In this document: piece after piece, positions 17,477 to 26,528 of the stretch
Layout: every line of letters starts with the position of its first letter
Position numbering within the stretch: the first letter of the stretch is position 1
Source of the DNA: Alloalcanivorax gelatiniphagus
GTDB taxonomy: Bacteria; Pseudomonadota; Gammaproteobacteria; Pseudomonadales; Alcanivoracaceae
DNA: 64,000 nt
Reading direction: 5' to 3'
NCBI RefSeq assembly: GCF_005938655.1
Contig: NZ_VCQT01000038.1
Span: forward strand, 62,001-126,000
Made by a program: the position numbers and the translations under genes
Notes under the pieces: generated by a model
The model's input: only the letters and a program-made list of their open reading frames with translations
What the model was told of the DNA's origin: nothing
Database searches by the model: none

Positions 17477-19330
17477 TCAGCGGCGATAAAACCGGGACAT
17501 GTCGCCCAGCACCCGGGTCAGGGCATCGCGCACTTTCAGCATCACCGCGTCCGCGTCACTCACCGGCTGGTCACCGGCCCGGGACACCGTCATTTCCCCC
17601 AGGCCGCCGGCGTTCATCGGCATCGCCACCTTGTAGTCCGGCCCCAGGTAGGCCACCGCGTCCCAGCTGGCGGCCAGCCGGTAGCGCCCCGGCCGGGCCT
17701 GGTCCAGGGGCACGCCCACGGCGTAATCCGCCGGGTCGTTGGTCACCCCCAGCAGGCCCAGCAGGGTGGGCGCCACGTCCAGATGACTGGTGGGCAGATC
17801 CACCACCGCCGGGGTGATGCCCGGGCCGGCCAGCACCAGCGGCACTCGCACCTGCTGGTCGTGAAACGCGGAGTTGTGCCCCCAGCGGCCATGCTCCATG
17901 AACTCCTCGCCATGGTCGCCGGTGATCACCACCAGGGTATCGTCCAGGCGCCCGTCCCGCTCCAGCCGGTCCAGCACCCGGCCCAGCTGCTGGTCCAGGT
18001 GGTGCACGGAATTGATATAGCGGTCGTGGATGCCCGGCATGTCCCGCTGCACATCCATGGTGGCGTAGTTCAGCTCGCGCATGTAATCCGGCCGGATCAC
18101 GCTCTCCGGCGGAAAGTAGTAGCGGGCATGGGGGGATTCGAAAAACATGAAGCCGAAGAACGGACGCGACCGGTGGTCGCCGCTCCGGTCATCGCCGATA
18201 AAGTCGAGCAGCCGGTCCACATTGCGCCGGTCCCGGCGCCAGCCCGGGCCTTCGTCATCGCTGACCATGGCCGACGAGGGCACCGAGGCGAACACGGTGC
18301 GGTCGAACTCCGGGTAGCTGAAGCGGGCACTGGTGAACAGGCCCATGCGGTAGTCGCGGCGCTGCAGTTCAGTGATCAGCACCGGCGGCCGGCGGCTTTC
18401 CAGGAACGGGAACCAGTAATTGCCCGGCAAGCCGTAGAACAGGGAGAAAATGCCCATGCGGGTGCCGTTGCCGCCGCTCATATGATCGGTATAGCGGCGG
18501 CCGTGCCGTTGGGCGAAGCGCCACAGGTTGGGCATGATCTCCGGGGTCAGCATGTCCGCGCGCAGGGATTCCGACACCAGCACCAGCACGTTGGGCGACG
18601 GCGCGTCATCGGCCACCGTCAGCGGGTGCAGCGGATAGCGCAGCGGGCCGTCGGCGGACACCGACAGGGTGGTGCGCGGCGGCGGCGTGTAGCCCAGCTT
18701 GCGGGCCAGGCTCTCGAAGGTGGCGGGCTGATAGAACGGCACCGCCCGGGCGGCGTTGAGCACCGGCCGGTAGCCATTCAGGTCACTGAGCCCGTAGGCC
18801 ACCCGCTCGCCGACCATGCACAGCAGCAGCCCGGCCAGCAGCCAGCGCCAGCGCCAGCGCGGCGCCGGCCGCCCTTGCAGAAACCGCATCAGCAGCGCTT
18901 CCAGGCCCACCACCAACAACGCGATCAGCACCACGGTCAGGGTCATGCCATCGCCGCCGCCCATGGAGTCGATGCCGCCGGGGGTAATCAGCAGATTCCA
19001 GACAAAGCCGTTGATATGGAAGCCGTAGAGCTGGTGCACCTGGCTGTCCACCAACAGCAGCAGCAGGGAAACCGACACCAGCCCCACCGCCAGCCAGCGC
19101 GCCGGGCGCGGGCCCGGCCAGCGATGGCAGAGCAGGCTGATCAGCAGGGCGGGCAGCAGGTACAGGGCGGCGTAACCGGCCAGGGCGGCGAACAGGAACA
19201 CCACCGTGAGCAGGTCCCGGGGCGGCAGCCACTGGTCCTGGGCGATGTACAGCCCCACCGCCATCATCAGCACATGGTTGATCAGGAAGAACGGGAAGGG
19301 AAAGGGGGAGCGGCGCTGGGCAGGAGGCAT
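17477..19330 (-). CDS. PbgA/YejM-like inner-membrane sulfatase-fold protein (DUF3413)
   Basis: 617 residues from ATG MPPAQRRSPFP (an ATG 11 codons earlier is possible). Five transmembrane helices occupy about the first 190 residues (DUF3413). A periplasmic alkaline-phosphatase/sulfatase-fold domain follows with VLVLVSESLRADML, HMSGGNGTRMGIFSLFYG and GDHGEEF. YejM/PbgA/LapC of enterobacteria senses lipopolysaccharide and controls LpxC stability. The stretch around SGNGTRMG matches that family well. The role here is by analogy only. Confidence 0.82.
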   Translation of the reverse strand: MPPAQRRSPFPFPFFLINHVLMMAVGLYIAQDQWLPPRDLLTVVFLFAALAGYAALYLLPALLISLLCHRWPGPRPARWLAVGLVSVSLLLLLVDSQVHQLYGFHINGFVWNLLITPGGIDSMGGGDGMTLTVVLIALLVVGLEALLMRFLQGRPAPRWRWRWLLAGLLLCMVGERVAYGLSDLNGYRPVLNAARAVPFYQPATFESLARKLGYTPPPRTTLSVSADGPLRYPLHPLTVADDAPSPNVLVLVSESLRADMLTPEIMPNLWRFAQRHGRRYTDHMSGGNGTRMGIFSLFYGLPGNYWFPFLESRRPPVLITELQRRDYRMGLFTSARFSYPEFDRTVFASVPSSAMVSDDEGPGWRRDRRNVDRLLDFIGDDRSGDHRSRPFFGFMFFESPHARYYFPPESVIRPDYMRELNYATMDVQRDMPGIHDRYINSVHHLDQQLGRVLDRLERDGRLDDTLVVITGDHGEEFMEHGRWGHNSAFHDQQVRVPLVLAGPGITPAVVDLPTSHLDVAPTLLGLLGVTNDPADYAVGVPLDQARPGRYRLAASWDAVAYLGPDYKVAMPMNAGGLGEMTVSRAGDQPVSDADAVMLKVRDALTRVLGDMSRFYRR

Positions 19331-19406
19331 GGTCGGTGAAGGTGGCGGCCAAGAAAGCGCCACCCTAAACCACCAAGCTTAAAGAAACCTTAACGCCCGG
19401 TGCCGC

Positions 19407-20402
19407 TCAGCCGGCGCTGGGCGGCGCCGGCAGTTCGGCCACGGCGAACCATCCCTTGGAGCGTGCCACCCGGCTGGAGGTCTCCTCGGTGCCGGCCTTG
19501 CGGCCCCGTTGTTCGATGTGCTTCTCGACCATCTGACAGCGGCGCAGCAGGCCGTCGTCGTTGGCGATCTGGATGTTGAGGCCGGGGCGGGCGTTAAGCT
19601 CCAGCATCAGCGGCCCCTTGTGCTTGTCCATCACCAGGTCCACGCCCAGGTAGCCCAGGCCGGTGAGGTCGTAGCAGCGCGCAGCCAGGGCCAGGCACTG
19701 GTCCCAGTCCGGCATCTGCACGCCGGCCACCGGGTGGGCGGTGTCCGGGTGACGGTCGATCTTCAGGTTGTGCCAGGTGCCGCTCAGGGTCACGCCGGTG
19801 GCGATATCCACGCCCACGCCGATGGCGCCCTGGTGCAGGTTGGCCTTGCCGTCGGACTGGCGGGTGGGCAGCCGCAGCATGGCGGCCACCGGGTAGCCCT
19901 GCAGCACGATGATGCGCACGTCCGGCACGCCGCCGATGCTGATGCGGTCGAACAGGTCGGTGGAACGCACCCGGTACTCGATCAGGGCGCGGTCGCGGTG
20001 GCCGCCCAGGGAATAAAGGCCGGAGATGATGCCGGAGATATGGAACTCCAGCTCCTCCGGGCTGACCATGCGCCCGGAGGCGGTGCGGTAATAGCCTTCG
20101 AAGCGGTCGGAGATCACCAGGATGCCGTCGCCGCCGGCGCCCTGGGACGGCTTGATCACGAAGTCGCCGTGGGTCTCGACGATACGCTCCAGCTTGCTGA
20201 TGCCCTGCTCGGTGTCGACGATGCCGTACATGTCCGGCACCTGGATGCCGGCGTCCAGGGCCATCTTCTTGGTACGGATCTTATCGTCCACCAGCGGGTA
20301 CAACCGGCGGTCGTTGTACATCAGCACATAGTCGCCGTTGCGCTGGTTGATGCCCATCACGCCCCGCTGGCGCAGGGCTTTCCAGGTGTGGAAGCCGAAC
20401 AT
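19407..20402 (-). CDS. Alpha-L-glutamate ligase-like ATP-grasp protein
   Basis: 331 residues, RimK-related ATP-grasp fold: INQRNGDYVLMYN, KMALDAGIQVP, DFVIKPSQGAGGDGILVI and the metal-binding end LMLELNARPGLNIQIAN. The family (TIGR02291 type) is nearly always encoded with the pseudo-transglutaminase membrane protein found directly upstream. The ATG overlaps that gene's TGA. The target to which it would add an amino acid is unknown. The aspartic-protease/zinc-protease partner often seen with this pair is not present in the window. Confidence 0.88.
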   Translation of the reverse strand: MFGFHTWKALRQRGVMGINQRNGDYVLMYNDRRLYPLVDDKIRTKKMALDAGIQVPDMYGIVDTEQGISKLERIVETHGDFVIKPSQGAGGDGILVISDRFEGYYRTASGRMVSPEELEFHISGIISGLYSLGGHRDRALIEYRVRSTDLFDRISIGGVPDVRIIVLQGYPVAAMLRLPTRQSDGKANLHQGAIGVGVDIATGVTLSGTWHNLKIDRHPDTAHPVAGVQMPDWDQCLALAARCYDLTGLGYLGVDLVMDKHKGPLMLELNARPGLNIQIANDDGLLRRCQMVEKHIEQRGRKAGTEETSSRVARSKGWFAVAELPAPPSAG

Positions 20403-21940
20403 CAGCGTTCACCCTTCTCGGTCATCGCCCGGAAGCGCACCAGCTCCATCAGCCGGTAGCCCCGGTAATGCCCCATGAATACCATCACCGCCGCCAGGAT
20501 CAGCAGCACGCCGGGGAAGGTGAACACGAAGTAGACCAGCGGTTTCCAGACCATCAGCAGATGGCACAGCACCGCCGCCACCAGGGTGCCCAGGGCCACC
20601 TTCAGCGACTGGGCGCCGCCCCGTTCTTCCCAGACGATGGAGACCCGTTCGATCACCATGGTCAGAATCACCATCGGGAACAGCGCCACCGACAGGCCGG
20701 TGGACAGCCCCAGCTTGTAGGTCATCAGGCTGATCAGGCCGATCATGATCACCACGAAGGTGAGCACCACCGACAGCCGCGCCAGCAACTGCAGCTTCAG
20801 GTGCTCCAGATAGCCGCGCACCGACAGACCGATGGCGGTGATAAAGGTGAACAGCAGCACGCCCCAGATCACCTGGGTTTCGCGGAACGCCAGAGCGATC
20901 AGCACCGGCGTGAAGGTGCCCAGGGTTTCCATGCCCACCAGCGAGCGGATCAGCAACACCAGCAGCACGCCCACCGGAATCATCATCAGCACCCGGAACA
21001 GCTGCTGGGAGGGCACCGGCAATTCGTACAGGGAGTAGTCGATAAAGCTGGAGGCGTCCTGGGAGCGCAGGGTCTGCGCCAGGCGCAGGGCGCTCATCTC
21101 GTTGCGGTGCACGCTGAACGACACCCGCGAGTTGCGGGCGCCTTCCAGGGTCAGCAGCGGCTTGTCGCCGCTCCACCACACCAGACGGTCCTGGGGCAGC
21201 CCCTGGCGGCCATCCACCGGGTTGAAATAGAGCCAGTCCTTGCCGTTGAAGCTGCGCAGCCACAGTTCCGGCTGCTGGCTGTTGGAATCTTCCAGCTTGA
21301 GGGTATGCACCGGCTCGGCGGGGATGTGCGCCACCGCCAGCAGCAGATCCACCACCTTGGCCTTGTTGCCATCGCTGTGGTCGCCACCGAGCAACAGGCG
21401 CACATTGTCGCTGTCCTCGTTGTTGACCCGCTTGATGGTCTCGCTGATAAAGGTTTCCACATCAGCGGAATGCTGGCGGATCGGCGCCAGCAGGGCGTCC
21501 GCCGCCACCCGCTCGGCGCCTTCCAGGGCCGGGCTGGGACGGAACTGGGGCCCGTTCTCCGGCAGTGCCGCCGGTTCCGCGTAACGGGCGGTGATCATCA
21601 GCCGGTAATAGAGGTTCTGCTGACCATCCCCCCGGCGCGCCGACCAGGTCACCAGCCGGTTGCCGTTCTCCCGGTTCACGTTCACGCCGTAATTATTGGA
21701 GATAAAACTCTCGTTGAGCGCGGTGAAGCCGCTGGCCAGGGGCGGCACGTACATACGCGCCTTGATGGGAGTGTTGGGGCGGGCCTGGAACGAGACCTGG
21801 GTATCCACCACCCAGACCGGATCGCTCTCGCTCTCGGTCACCGGCACTTTCTGAATGAAAACCTGGTAGGCAATACTGCCCACGCCCAGTAGCAGAAGAA
21901 ACATCGCCAGCAGGCGGGCGTGCAATTTAACAGAACGCAT
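20402..21940 (-). CDS. Inactive transglutaminase fused to seven transmembrane helices
   Basis: 512 residues. After an N-terminal membrane anchor (8-27) comes a periplasmic transglutaminase-like domain (about 40-280) lacking an obvious Cys-His-Asp triad, then seven hydrophobic segments (about 300-500) of the 7TM_transglut type. The family is known only by context with the ATP-grasp ligase and a retropepsin-like protease. It may carry a peptide substrate or sense the envelope. It is the first gene of a two-gene operon. Confidence 0.88.
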   Translation of the reverse strand: MRSVKLHARLLAMFLLLLGVGSIAYQVFIQKVPVTESESDPVWVVDTQVSFQARPNTPIKARMYVPPLASGFTALNESFISNNYGVNVNRENGNRLVTWSARRGDGQQNLYYRLMITARYAEPAALPENGPQFRPSPALEGAERVAADALLAPIRQHSADVETFISETIKRVNNEDSDNVRLLLGGDHSDGNKAKVVDLLLAVAHIPAEPVHTLKLEDSNSQQPELWLRSFNGKDWLYFNPVDGRQGLPQDRLVWWSGDKPLLTLEGARNSRVSFSVHRNEMSALRLAQTLRSQDASSFIDYSLYELPVPSQQLFRVLMMIPVGVLLVLLIRSLVGMETLGTFTPVLIALAFRETQVIWGVLLFTFITAIGLSVRGYLEHLKLQLLARLSVVLTFVVIMIGLISLMTYKLGLSTGLSVALFPMVILTMVIERVSIVWEERGGAQSLKVALGTLVAAVLCHLLMVWKPLVYFVFTFPGVLLILAAVMVFMGHYRGYRLMELVRFRAMTEKGER

Positions 21941-22319
21941 TTGTCAGCCTTATTCCAATCCTTCGGCCAAGGAGCCGCGACCGGCGCACATGGTCCACCA
22001 ACCGGGCCTTAATGTCACCGCCCCGGCGCCCGGAAACGGACCCCAAGACGCAAATACTTGTGAAACCTGCCCGGCCCGGTCTCACCCAACCCGGCTTTCG
22101 GGGTAAAAAATTGCATAAACCAGTGAACCAAAATGGCGCACTATTCTGCCACGAAAGCGGCTGGTTTAGCGGTGTCACGGGGTATTGGTGGCTTCGGTGG
22201 GGTAAGGGACTGTACAATGCGCCGCCTATTTACTCGCCTCCCCCCTTGCCGTTGCCCGTCGCACGGCCGACCGCCACTGAGCGGCCGGAGGCATTTTGAT
22301 CCCTACGGAGCCACAATCT
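21941..22319. other. Divergent intergenic region between pseudo-transglutaminase gene and typA
   Basis: 379 bases without a believable gene. It contains a degenerate NtrC-like palindrome TGAACCAAAATGGCGCA at 22124-22140 (one mismatch in each half-site) and a possible -10 TACAAT at 22213-22218 without a convincing -35. The GGAG of ACGGAG (22305-22310) precedes the typA GTG. Confidence 0.5.
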
Positions 22320-24128
22320 GTGATTGAACGCCTGCGCAATATCGCCATCATCGCCCACGTTGACCACGGCAAGACCACCCTGGTGGACAAGCTGTTGCAA
22401 CAGTCCGGCACACTGGGAGACCGCGCCGGCGACGTCGAACGGGTGATGGACTCCAACGATCTGGAAAAGGAACGGGGCATTACCATCCTTTCCAAAAACA
22501 CCGCCCTCAAGTACGGCGACTACCGCATCAACATCGTCGACACCCCCGGCCACGCCGACTTCGGCGGCGAGGTGGAGCGCGTGATGTCCATGGTCGATTC
22601 CGTGCTGCTGCTGGTGGACGCGGTGGACGGCCCCATGCCGCAAACCCGCTTCGTCACCCAGAAGGCGTTCGCCGCCGGCCTCAAGCCGATCGTGGTCATC
22701 AACAAGGTAGACCGCCCCGGCGCGCGCCCGGACTGGGTCATGGACCAGGTGTTCGACCTGTTCGACAACCTGGGCGCCAGCGATGAGCAGCTCGACTTCC
22801 CGGTGGTCTACGCCTCCGCGCTGAACGGCATCGCCGGCCTCGACCAGGACAACCTGGCCGACGATATGACGCCCCTGTTCCAGGCCATCATCGACCGGGT
22901 GCCGGCGCCGCAAGTGGACGCCGACGGCCCGTTCCAGATGCAGATTTCCTCCCTGGACTACAACAGCTACCTGGGCGTGATCGGCATCGGCCGTATCAAA
23001 CGCGGCCAGGTAAAGACCAACACCACGGTGAAAATCATCGACCGCGAAGGCAAGGTCCGCAACGGTCGGGTGCTGCAGATCATGGGCCACCACGGCCTGG
23101 ATCGGGTGGATGTGAGCGAAGCCGGCGCCGGCGACATCGTCTGCGTCACCGGCATGGACCCGCTGGACATCTCCGACACCCTGTGTGACCCGAACAATGT
23201 GGAAGCGCTGCCGGCGCTGACCGTGGACGAGCCCACCGTGAGCATGGTGTTCCACGTCAACACCTCGCCGTTCGCCGGCCAGGACGGCAAGTTCGTCACC
23301 AGCCGCCAGATCCGCGAGCGCCTGGAAGCGGAACTCAAGCACAACGTGGCCCTGCGCGTGGAAGAGACCGGCAGCGCCGACCAGTTCCGCGTCTCCGGCC
23401 GGGGCGAGCTGCACCTGTCGGTGCTGATCGAGAACATGCGCCGGGAAGGCTTCGAGCTGGCCGTGGGCCGGCCCCAGGTGATCGTGCGCGAAGTGGACGG
23501 CCAGAAGCAGGAACCCTACGAAAACGTCATGGCCGACGTGGAAGAGCAGCACCAGGGCGCCATCATGGAGCATCTGGGCCTGCGCCGCGCCGAGATGACC
23601 AACATGGAGCCGGACGGCAAGGGTCGGGTACGCCTCACCTTCGTGGTGCCCAGCCGGGGCCTGATCGGCTTCCGCAGCCTGTTCCTGACGCTGACCTCCG
23701 GTACCGGCATCCTTAACAGCACCTTCAGCCACTATGGCGACTACAAGCCCGGCGACATGGCCCAGCGCAACAACGGCGTGCTGGTGTCCATGGTGAAAGG
23801 CAAGGTGCTGGCGTTCGCCCTGTTCAACCTGCAGGAGCGTGGCCGCATGCTGATCGAGCCCAACGTGGAAGTGTACGAAGGTCAGTTGATCGGTATCCAC
23901 AGCCGCGGCAACGACCTGGTGGTGAACCCCACCAAGGGCAAGCAGCTCACCAACATGCGCGCCTCCGGCACCGATGAGAACGTGATTCTCACCCCGCCGG
24001 TACGGTTCAGCCTGGAGCAGGCCCTGGACTTCATCGAGGACGATGAGCTGGTGGAGGTAACCCCTCACTACCTGCGTCTGCGCAAGAAGCTGCTCACCGA
24101 GACCGAACGCAAACGCGCCAGCCGTTAA
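22320..24128 (+). CDS. typA: GTPase TypA/BipA
   Basis: 602 residues from the GTG that gives M-I-E-R-L-R-N-I-A, the family's exact N-terminus, behind ACGGAG. A TTG at 22296 would add eight residues and also has a GGAGG nearby. Translation-factor GTPase with G1 AHVDHGKT, switch [14 protein letters not shown] and NKVD, then EF-G-like domains and the BipA-specific C-terminal domain. It binds ribosomes and helps 50S assembly at low temperature and under stress. It is divergent from the preceding pair. Confidence 0.96.
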   Translation: MIERLRNIAIIAHVDHGKTTLVDKLLQQSGTLGDRAGDVERVMDSNDLEKERGITILSKNTALKYGDYRINIVDTPGHADFGGEVERVMSMVDSVLLLVDAVDGPMPQTRFVTQKAFAAGLKPIVVINKVDRPGARPDWVMDQVFDLFDNLGASDEQLDFPVVYASALNGIAGLDQDNLADDMTPLFQAIIDRVPAPQVDADGPFQMQISSLDYNSYLGVIGIGRIKRGQVKTNTTVKIIDREGKVRNGRVLQIMGHHGLDRVDVSEAGAGDIVCVTGMDPLDISDTLCDPNNVEALPALTVDEPTVSMVFHVNTSPFAGQDGKFVTSRQIRERLEAELKHNVALRVEETGSADQFRVSGRGELHLSVLIENMRREGFELAVGRPQVIVREVDGQKQEPYENVMADVEEQHQGAIMEHLGLRRAEMTNMEPDGKGRVRLTFVVPSRGLIGFRSLFLTLTSGTGILNSTFSHYGDYKPGDMAQRNNGVLVSMVKGKVLAFALFNLQERGRMLIEPNVEVYEGQLIGIHSRGNDLVVNPTKGKQLTNMRASGTDENVILTPPVRFSLEQALDFIEDDELVEVTPHYLRLRKKLLTETERKRASR

Positions 24129-24133
24129 CCCCT

Positions 24134-24228
24134 ATCGCGACTAAAGCCGCTCCTACATTATTTTCTGTAGGAGCGCTTCAGCCGCGATACGGCCCCACCT
24201 CCGATGTAGGAGCGACTTCAGTCGCGAT
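24134..24228. repeat. REP locus 2 (three REP units)
   Basis: Units at 24134-24157 (minus), 24166-24188 (plus, one base short in the loop) and 24205-24228 (plus). The first two form an inverted pair just after typA and could serve as its terminator. Confidence 0.9.
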
Positions 24229-24250
24229 CCGGCGCTGCTCGCCCCCCCCC

Positions 24251-24601
24251 CTAAGCAAGCAACCAGGCCATCAGCGCCGCCCCCAGCAACACCCCCACCA
24301 GCAAACCCTGACGAAAAGCCCGTCCACTGTCCGGCTCGCCACGGCCCGGCTCGCGGATCCGTTCCCGCAGGGTTGGTGCGGACGCCACCGGCTGGCTGGC
24401 CTCGAAGTCCACGATCACCTGCCGGGCCCGGTCCTCGTCGCTGTCCGCCACCCACACACTGGCGAGCCCGGCGGCGGGCAGATCGCCCACCCCGCCCTGC
24501 AGCATGTCGCCGTTCACCTGGGCCATGATGCCGGCCTGTTCGATCAGCCCCGCCACCATGTGCGCCTCCAAGCCATCGCGCGCTTCATAGACCCGTTTCA
24601 T
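24251..24601 (-). CDS. DUF2007-type protein with C-terminal membrane anchor
   Basis: 116 residues. Residues 1-70 form a small ferredoxin-like DUF2007 (putative signal-transducing) domain: [25 protein letters not shown] and [20 protein letters not shown] linker leads to a single hydrophobic helix ([17 protein letters not shown]) at the very C-terminus, so it is probably tail-anchored in the inner membrane. The function is unknown. It is divergent from trmL. Confidence 0.75.
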   Translation of the reverse strand: MKRVYEARDGLEAHMVAGLIEQAGIMAQVNGDMLQGGVGDLPAAGLASVWVADSDEDRARQVIVDFEASQPVASAPTLRERIREPGRGEPDSGRAFRQGLLVGVLLGAALMAWLLA

Positions 24602-24689
24602 GGCTCCTCCGGCCGCCTGGTCATCGGGGCATTATCGGCGTCACCGCCAGCGGTTACCATGGGCGCCCAACCACCGCGTCGATCCCGTT

Positions 24690-25160
24690 ATGTTGCACAT
24701 CGCCCTGTTCGAACCGGAAATTCCGCCCAACACCGGCAATATCATCCGGCTGGCCGCCAACACCGGCGCCGCCCTGCATCTGATCGAGCCGCTGGCCTTC
24801 GAGATGGATGAGAAACGGCTGCGCCGGGCCGGCCTGGACTACGGCGAGTTCGCGCGGGTACGGGTGCATCGGGATTATCCGGCGTTTTGCCAGGCGATGG
24901 CCGGGGCCCGCCAGTTCGCGCTCACCACCAAGGGTGGGCCGGCGCCCGGTGAGGCGGTGTTCGAGGATGGGGATGTGCTGCTGTTCGGGCCGGAGACCCG
25001 GGGGTTGCCGGCGTCGATCCTGGAGACGCTGCCGGCGGAGCGGCGGCTGCGCCTGCCGATGGTGGCGGGCAGCCGCAGCCTCAATCTCAGTAACGCGGTG
25101 GCCGCCACCCTCTACGAGGCGTGGCGGCAGCTTGGTTACCCTGGTGCTAATCGCGACTGA
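24690..25160 (+). CDS. trmL: tRNA (cytidine/uridine-34 2'-O) methyltransferase TrmL
   Basis: 156 residues from the ATG that gives [17 protein letters not shown], the invariant SPOUT family start. The knot motifs are intact: [11 protein letters not shown] and [17 protein letters not shown]. TrmL methylates the wobble ribose of tRNA-Leu isoacceptors. The final residues NRD and the TGA stop are contributed by a REP element (25149 onward). Confidence 0.95.
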   Translation: MLHIALFEPEIPPNTGNIIRLAANTGAALHLIEPLAFEMDEKRLRRAGLDYGEFARVRVHRDYPAFCQAMAGARQFALTTKGGPAPGEAVFEDGDVLLFGPETRGLPASILETLPAERRLRLPMVAGSRSLNLSNAVAATLYEAWRQLGYPGANRD

Positions 25161-25270
25161 AGCGGATAGCCGCCCGGCCGTTCCTGCTTGCTCTGACTGG
25201 CGCCGTGGTATCGCGATCGCGACTAAAGTCGCTCCTACAAATGCTGTGTAGGAGCGACTTCAGTCGCGAT
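25149..25270. repeat. REP locus 3 (expanded unit plus inverted pair)
   Basis: An expanded unit begins at 25149 (TCGCGACTGAAGCGG followed by an insert GATAGCCGCCCGGCC), then a standard inverted pair at 25216-25239 and 25247-25270. The first unit contains the trmL stop codon. Confidence 0.88.
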
Positions 25271-25283
25271 TAACGGGCGTCGG

Positions 25284-25751
25284 TTACTGCACCGTGGCGC
25301 CTTCGGCGCCGGCTTGCTGCTGTTCTCGTTGCTGCAGGTACAGCGCCTCGAAGTTGATCGGCTGCAGGATCATCTGCGGGAAGGAGCCTTTGGCCACCAG
25401 GTCGGAGACCACTTCGCGGGCGTAGGGGAACAGCAGGTTCGGGCAGTAGGCGCCCAGCAGCTGTTCCCGTTCCTCGCCTTCGATACCGGCGATGGTGAAG
25501 ATACCGGCCTGCTTGACCTCCACCAGGTAGAAGGTCTTCTTCTCGTCCTCGGATTTGGCGGTCACGGTGACGGTGATTTCCACTTCGTACTCGTTGCCCT
25601 CGCCAAGACGGCGGGCGGCGCTGTTCAGTTGCACGTTCATCTTCGGCTTCCATTCCTGGAGGAAGATGTCCGGCGCCCCCGGGCACTCGAAAGAGGTGTC
25701 CTTCAGATAGACACGCTGCAACTGGAAGGTTTTTTGCTGTTCTTCGGCCAT
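25284..25751 (-). CDS. secB: Protein-export chaperone SecB
   Basis: 155 residues, the usual size. It keeps preproteins unfolded and delivers them to SecA. Recognisable segments are QRVYLKDTSFECPGAP, the strand VEITVTVTAK, and YCPNLLFPYARE with FPQMILQPINFEALY. It lies downstream of grxC with 12 bases between the genes; the grxC-secB pair is conserved in gammaproteobacteria. Confidence 0.96.
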   Translation of the reverse strand: MAEEQQKTFQLQRVYLKDTSFECPGAPDIFLQEWKPKMNVQLNSAARRLGEGNEYEVEITVTVTAKSEDEKKTFYLVEVKQAGIFTIAGIEGEEREQLLGAYCPNLLFPYAREVVSDLVAKGSFPQMILQPINFEALYLQQREQQQAGAEGATVQ

Positions 25752-25763
25752 GGTCCTTCTCCG

Positions 25764-26018
25764 TTAGCTTGCGGTGAGCAGGGAGTCCAGTTCCCCCGCT
25801 CGCTCCAATGCGAAAAGTTCATCACAACCGCCCACATGGCGGTCCCCAATCCAGATTTGCGGCACCGTGCGGCGGCCGCTGCGCGCCATCATCTCCTGGC
25901 GCGCGCCGGGCTCCCGGTCCACGTCGATCTCATGGACAGTGGCCCCCTTGGCGGCCAACAGCCGCTTGGCGCGGACGCAGAACGGGCACCAGGCGGTGCT
26001 GTAGAACGTGACCGTCAC
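25764..26018 (-). CDS. grxC: Glutaredoxin 3 (GrxC)
   Basis: 84 residues, beginning at a GTG two bases after the rhodanese stop. Thioredoxin fold with the dithiol active site CPFC (residues 11-14), the cis-proline TVPQIW and the glutathione-binding GGCDEL. It reduces disulfides and glutathione adducts. It sits in a rhodanese-grxC-secB operon. Confidence 0.94.
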   Translation of the reverse strand: MTVTFYSTAWCPFCVRAKRLLAAKGATVHEIDVDREPGARQEMMARSGRRTVPQIWIGDRHVGGCDELFALERAGELDSLLTAS

Positions 26019-26020
26019 GC

Positions 26021-26437
26021 TCAGCCCTTGGCCACCGGCAGGCCGTCGTTGCGCCAGGCGGTGACACCGCCCTGCATACGGTACAGTTCGGCGAACCCCT
26101 TGCCCCGCAGCTGGCGGCCCAGGTGCGAAGCCTGGTTGCCCATCTTGCAGGTGAGGATCAGGGGTTTATCCTTGTGCCGCTCAAACTCGGCCATGCGGTC
26201 GGTGGCCTGGCTCGACGGGATGTTAAGGCTACCCGGTATGTGGCCGGCACGAAACTCATCGGCGGGGCGCAGGTCAACGATCACCGCGTCCTTCTGGTTC
26301 ACCAGGTTGGTGGCCTGCTGCGGTGAGATCGGATTGCCGCCGCGCCGCGACTCGATCACGAAGAACACCGCCCACAGCAGAAAGAAGGCGGAAACCAGGA
26401 GATAATGGTTGCTGGCGAATTCGATCAGACGGTCCAT
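26021..26437 (-). CDS. Membrane-anchored rhodanese-like protein
   Basis: 138 residues from the ATG behind ACAGGACCCC. One transmembrane helix (LLVSAFFLLWAVFFVIE, about residues 11-27) precedes a single rhodanese domain with the active cysteine in TCKMGNQAS. It may move sulfane sulfur or act as a thiol redox protein beside the glutaredoxin. It is divergent from envC; in Pseudomonas gpmI stands between the two. Confidence 0.88.
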   Translation of the reverse strand: MDRLIEFASNHYLLVSAFFLLWAVFFVIESRRGGNPISPQQATNLVNQKDAVIVDLRPADEFRAGHIPGSLNIPSSQATDRMAEFERHKDKPLILTCKMGNQASHLGRQLRGKGFAELYRMQGGVTAWRNDGLPVAKG

Positions 26438-26528
26438 ATGGGGTCCTGTTAGCGCTGGCGCCGCTTGCCGGCGGAAAATCGGCGCCAAGTATACACATCA
26501 CCGGTCGGTTAAGGTAAAACCCGCAGCC

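Noticed and set aside
22296-22319. TTG start for typA
   Set aside because: The GTG at 22320 reproduces the conserved N-terminus exactly; the TTG remains possible but adds residues not seen in the family.
22230-24068. Long minus-strand open frame opposite typA
   Set aside because: Antisense shadow rich in H, V and Q with no domain; typA is unambiguous.
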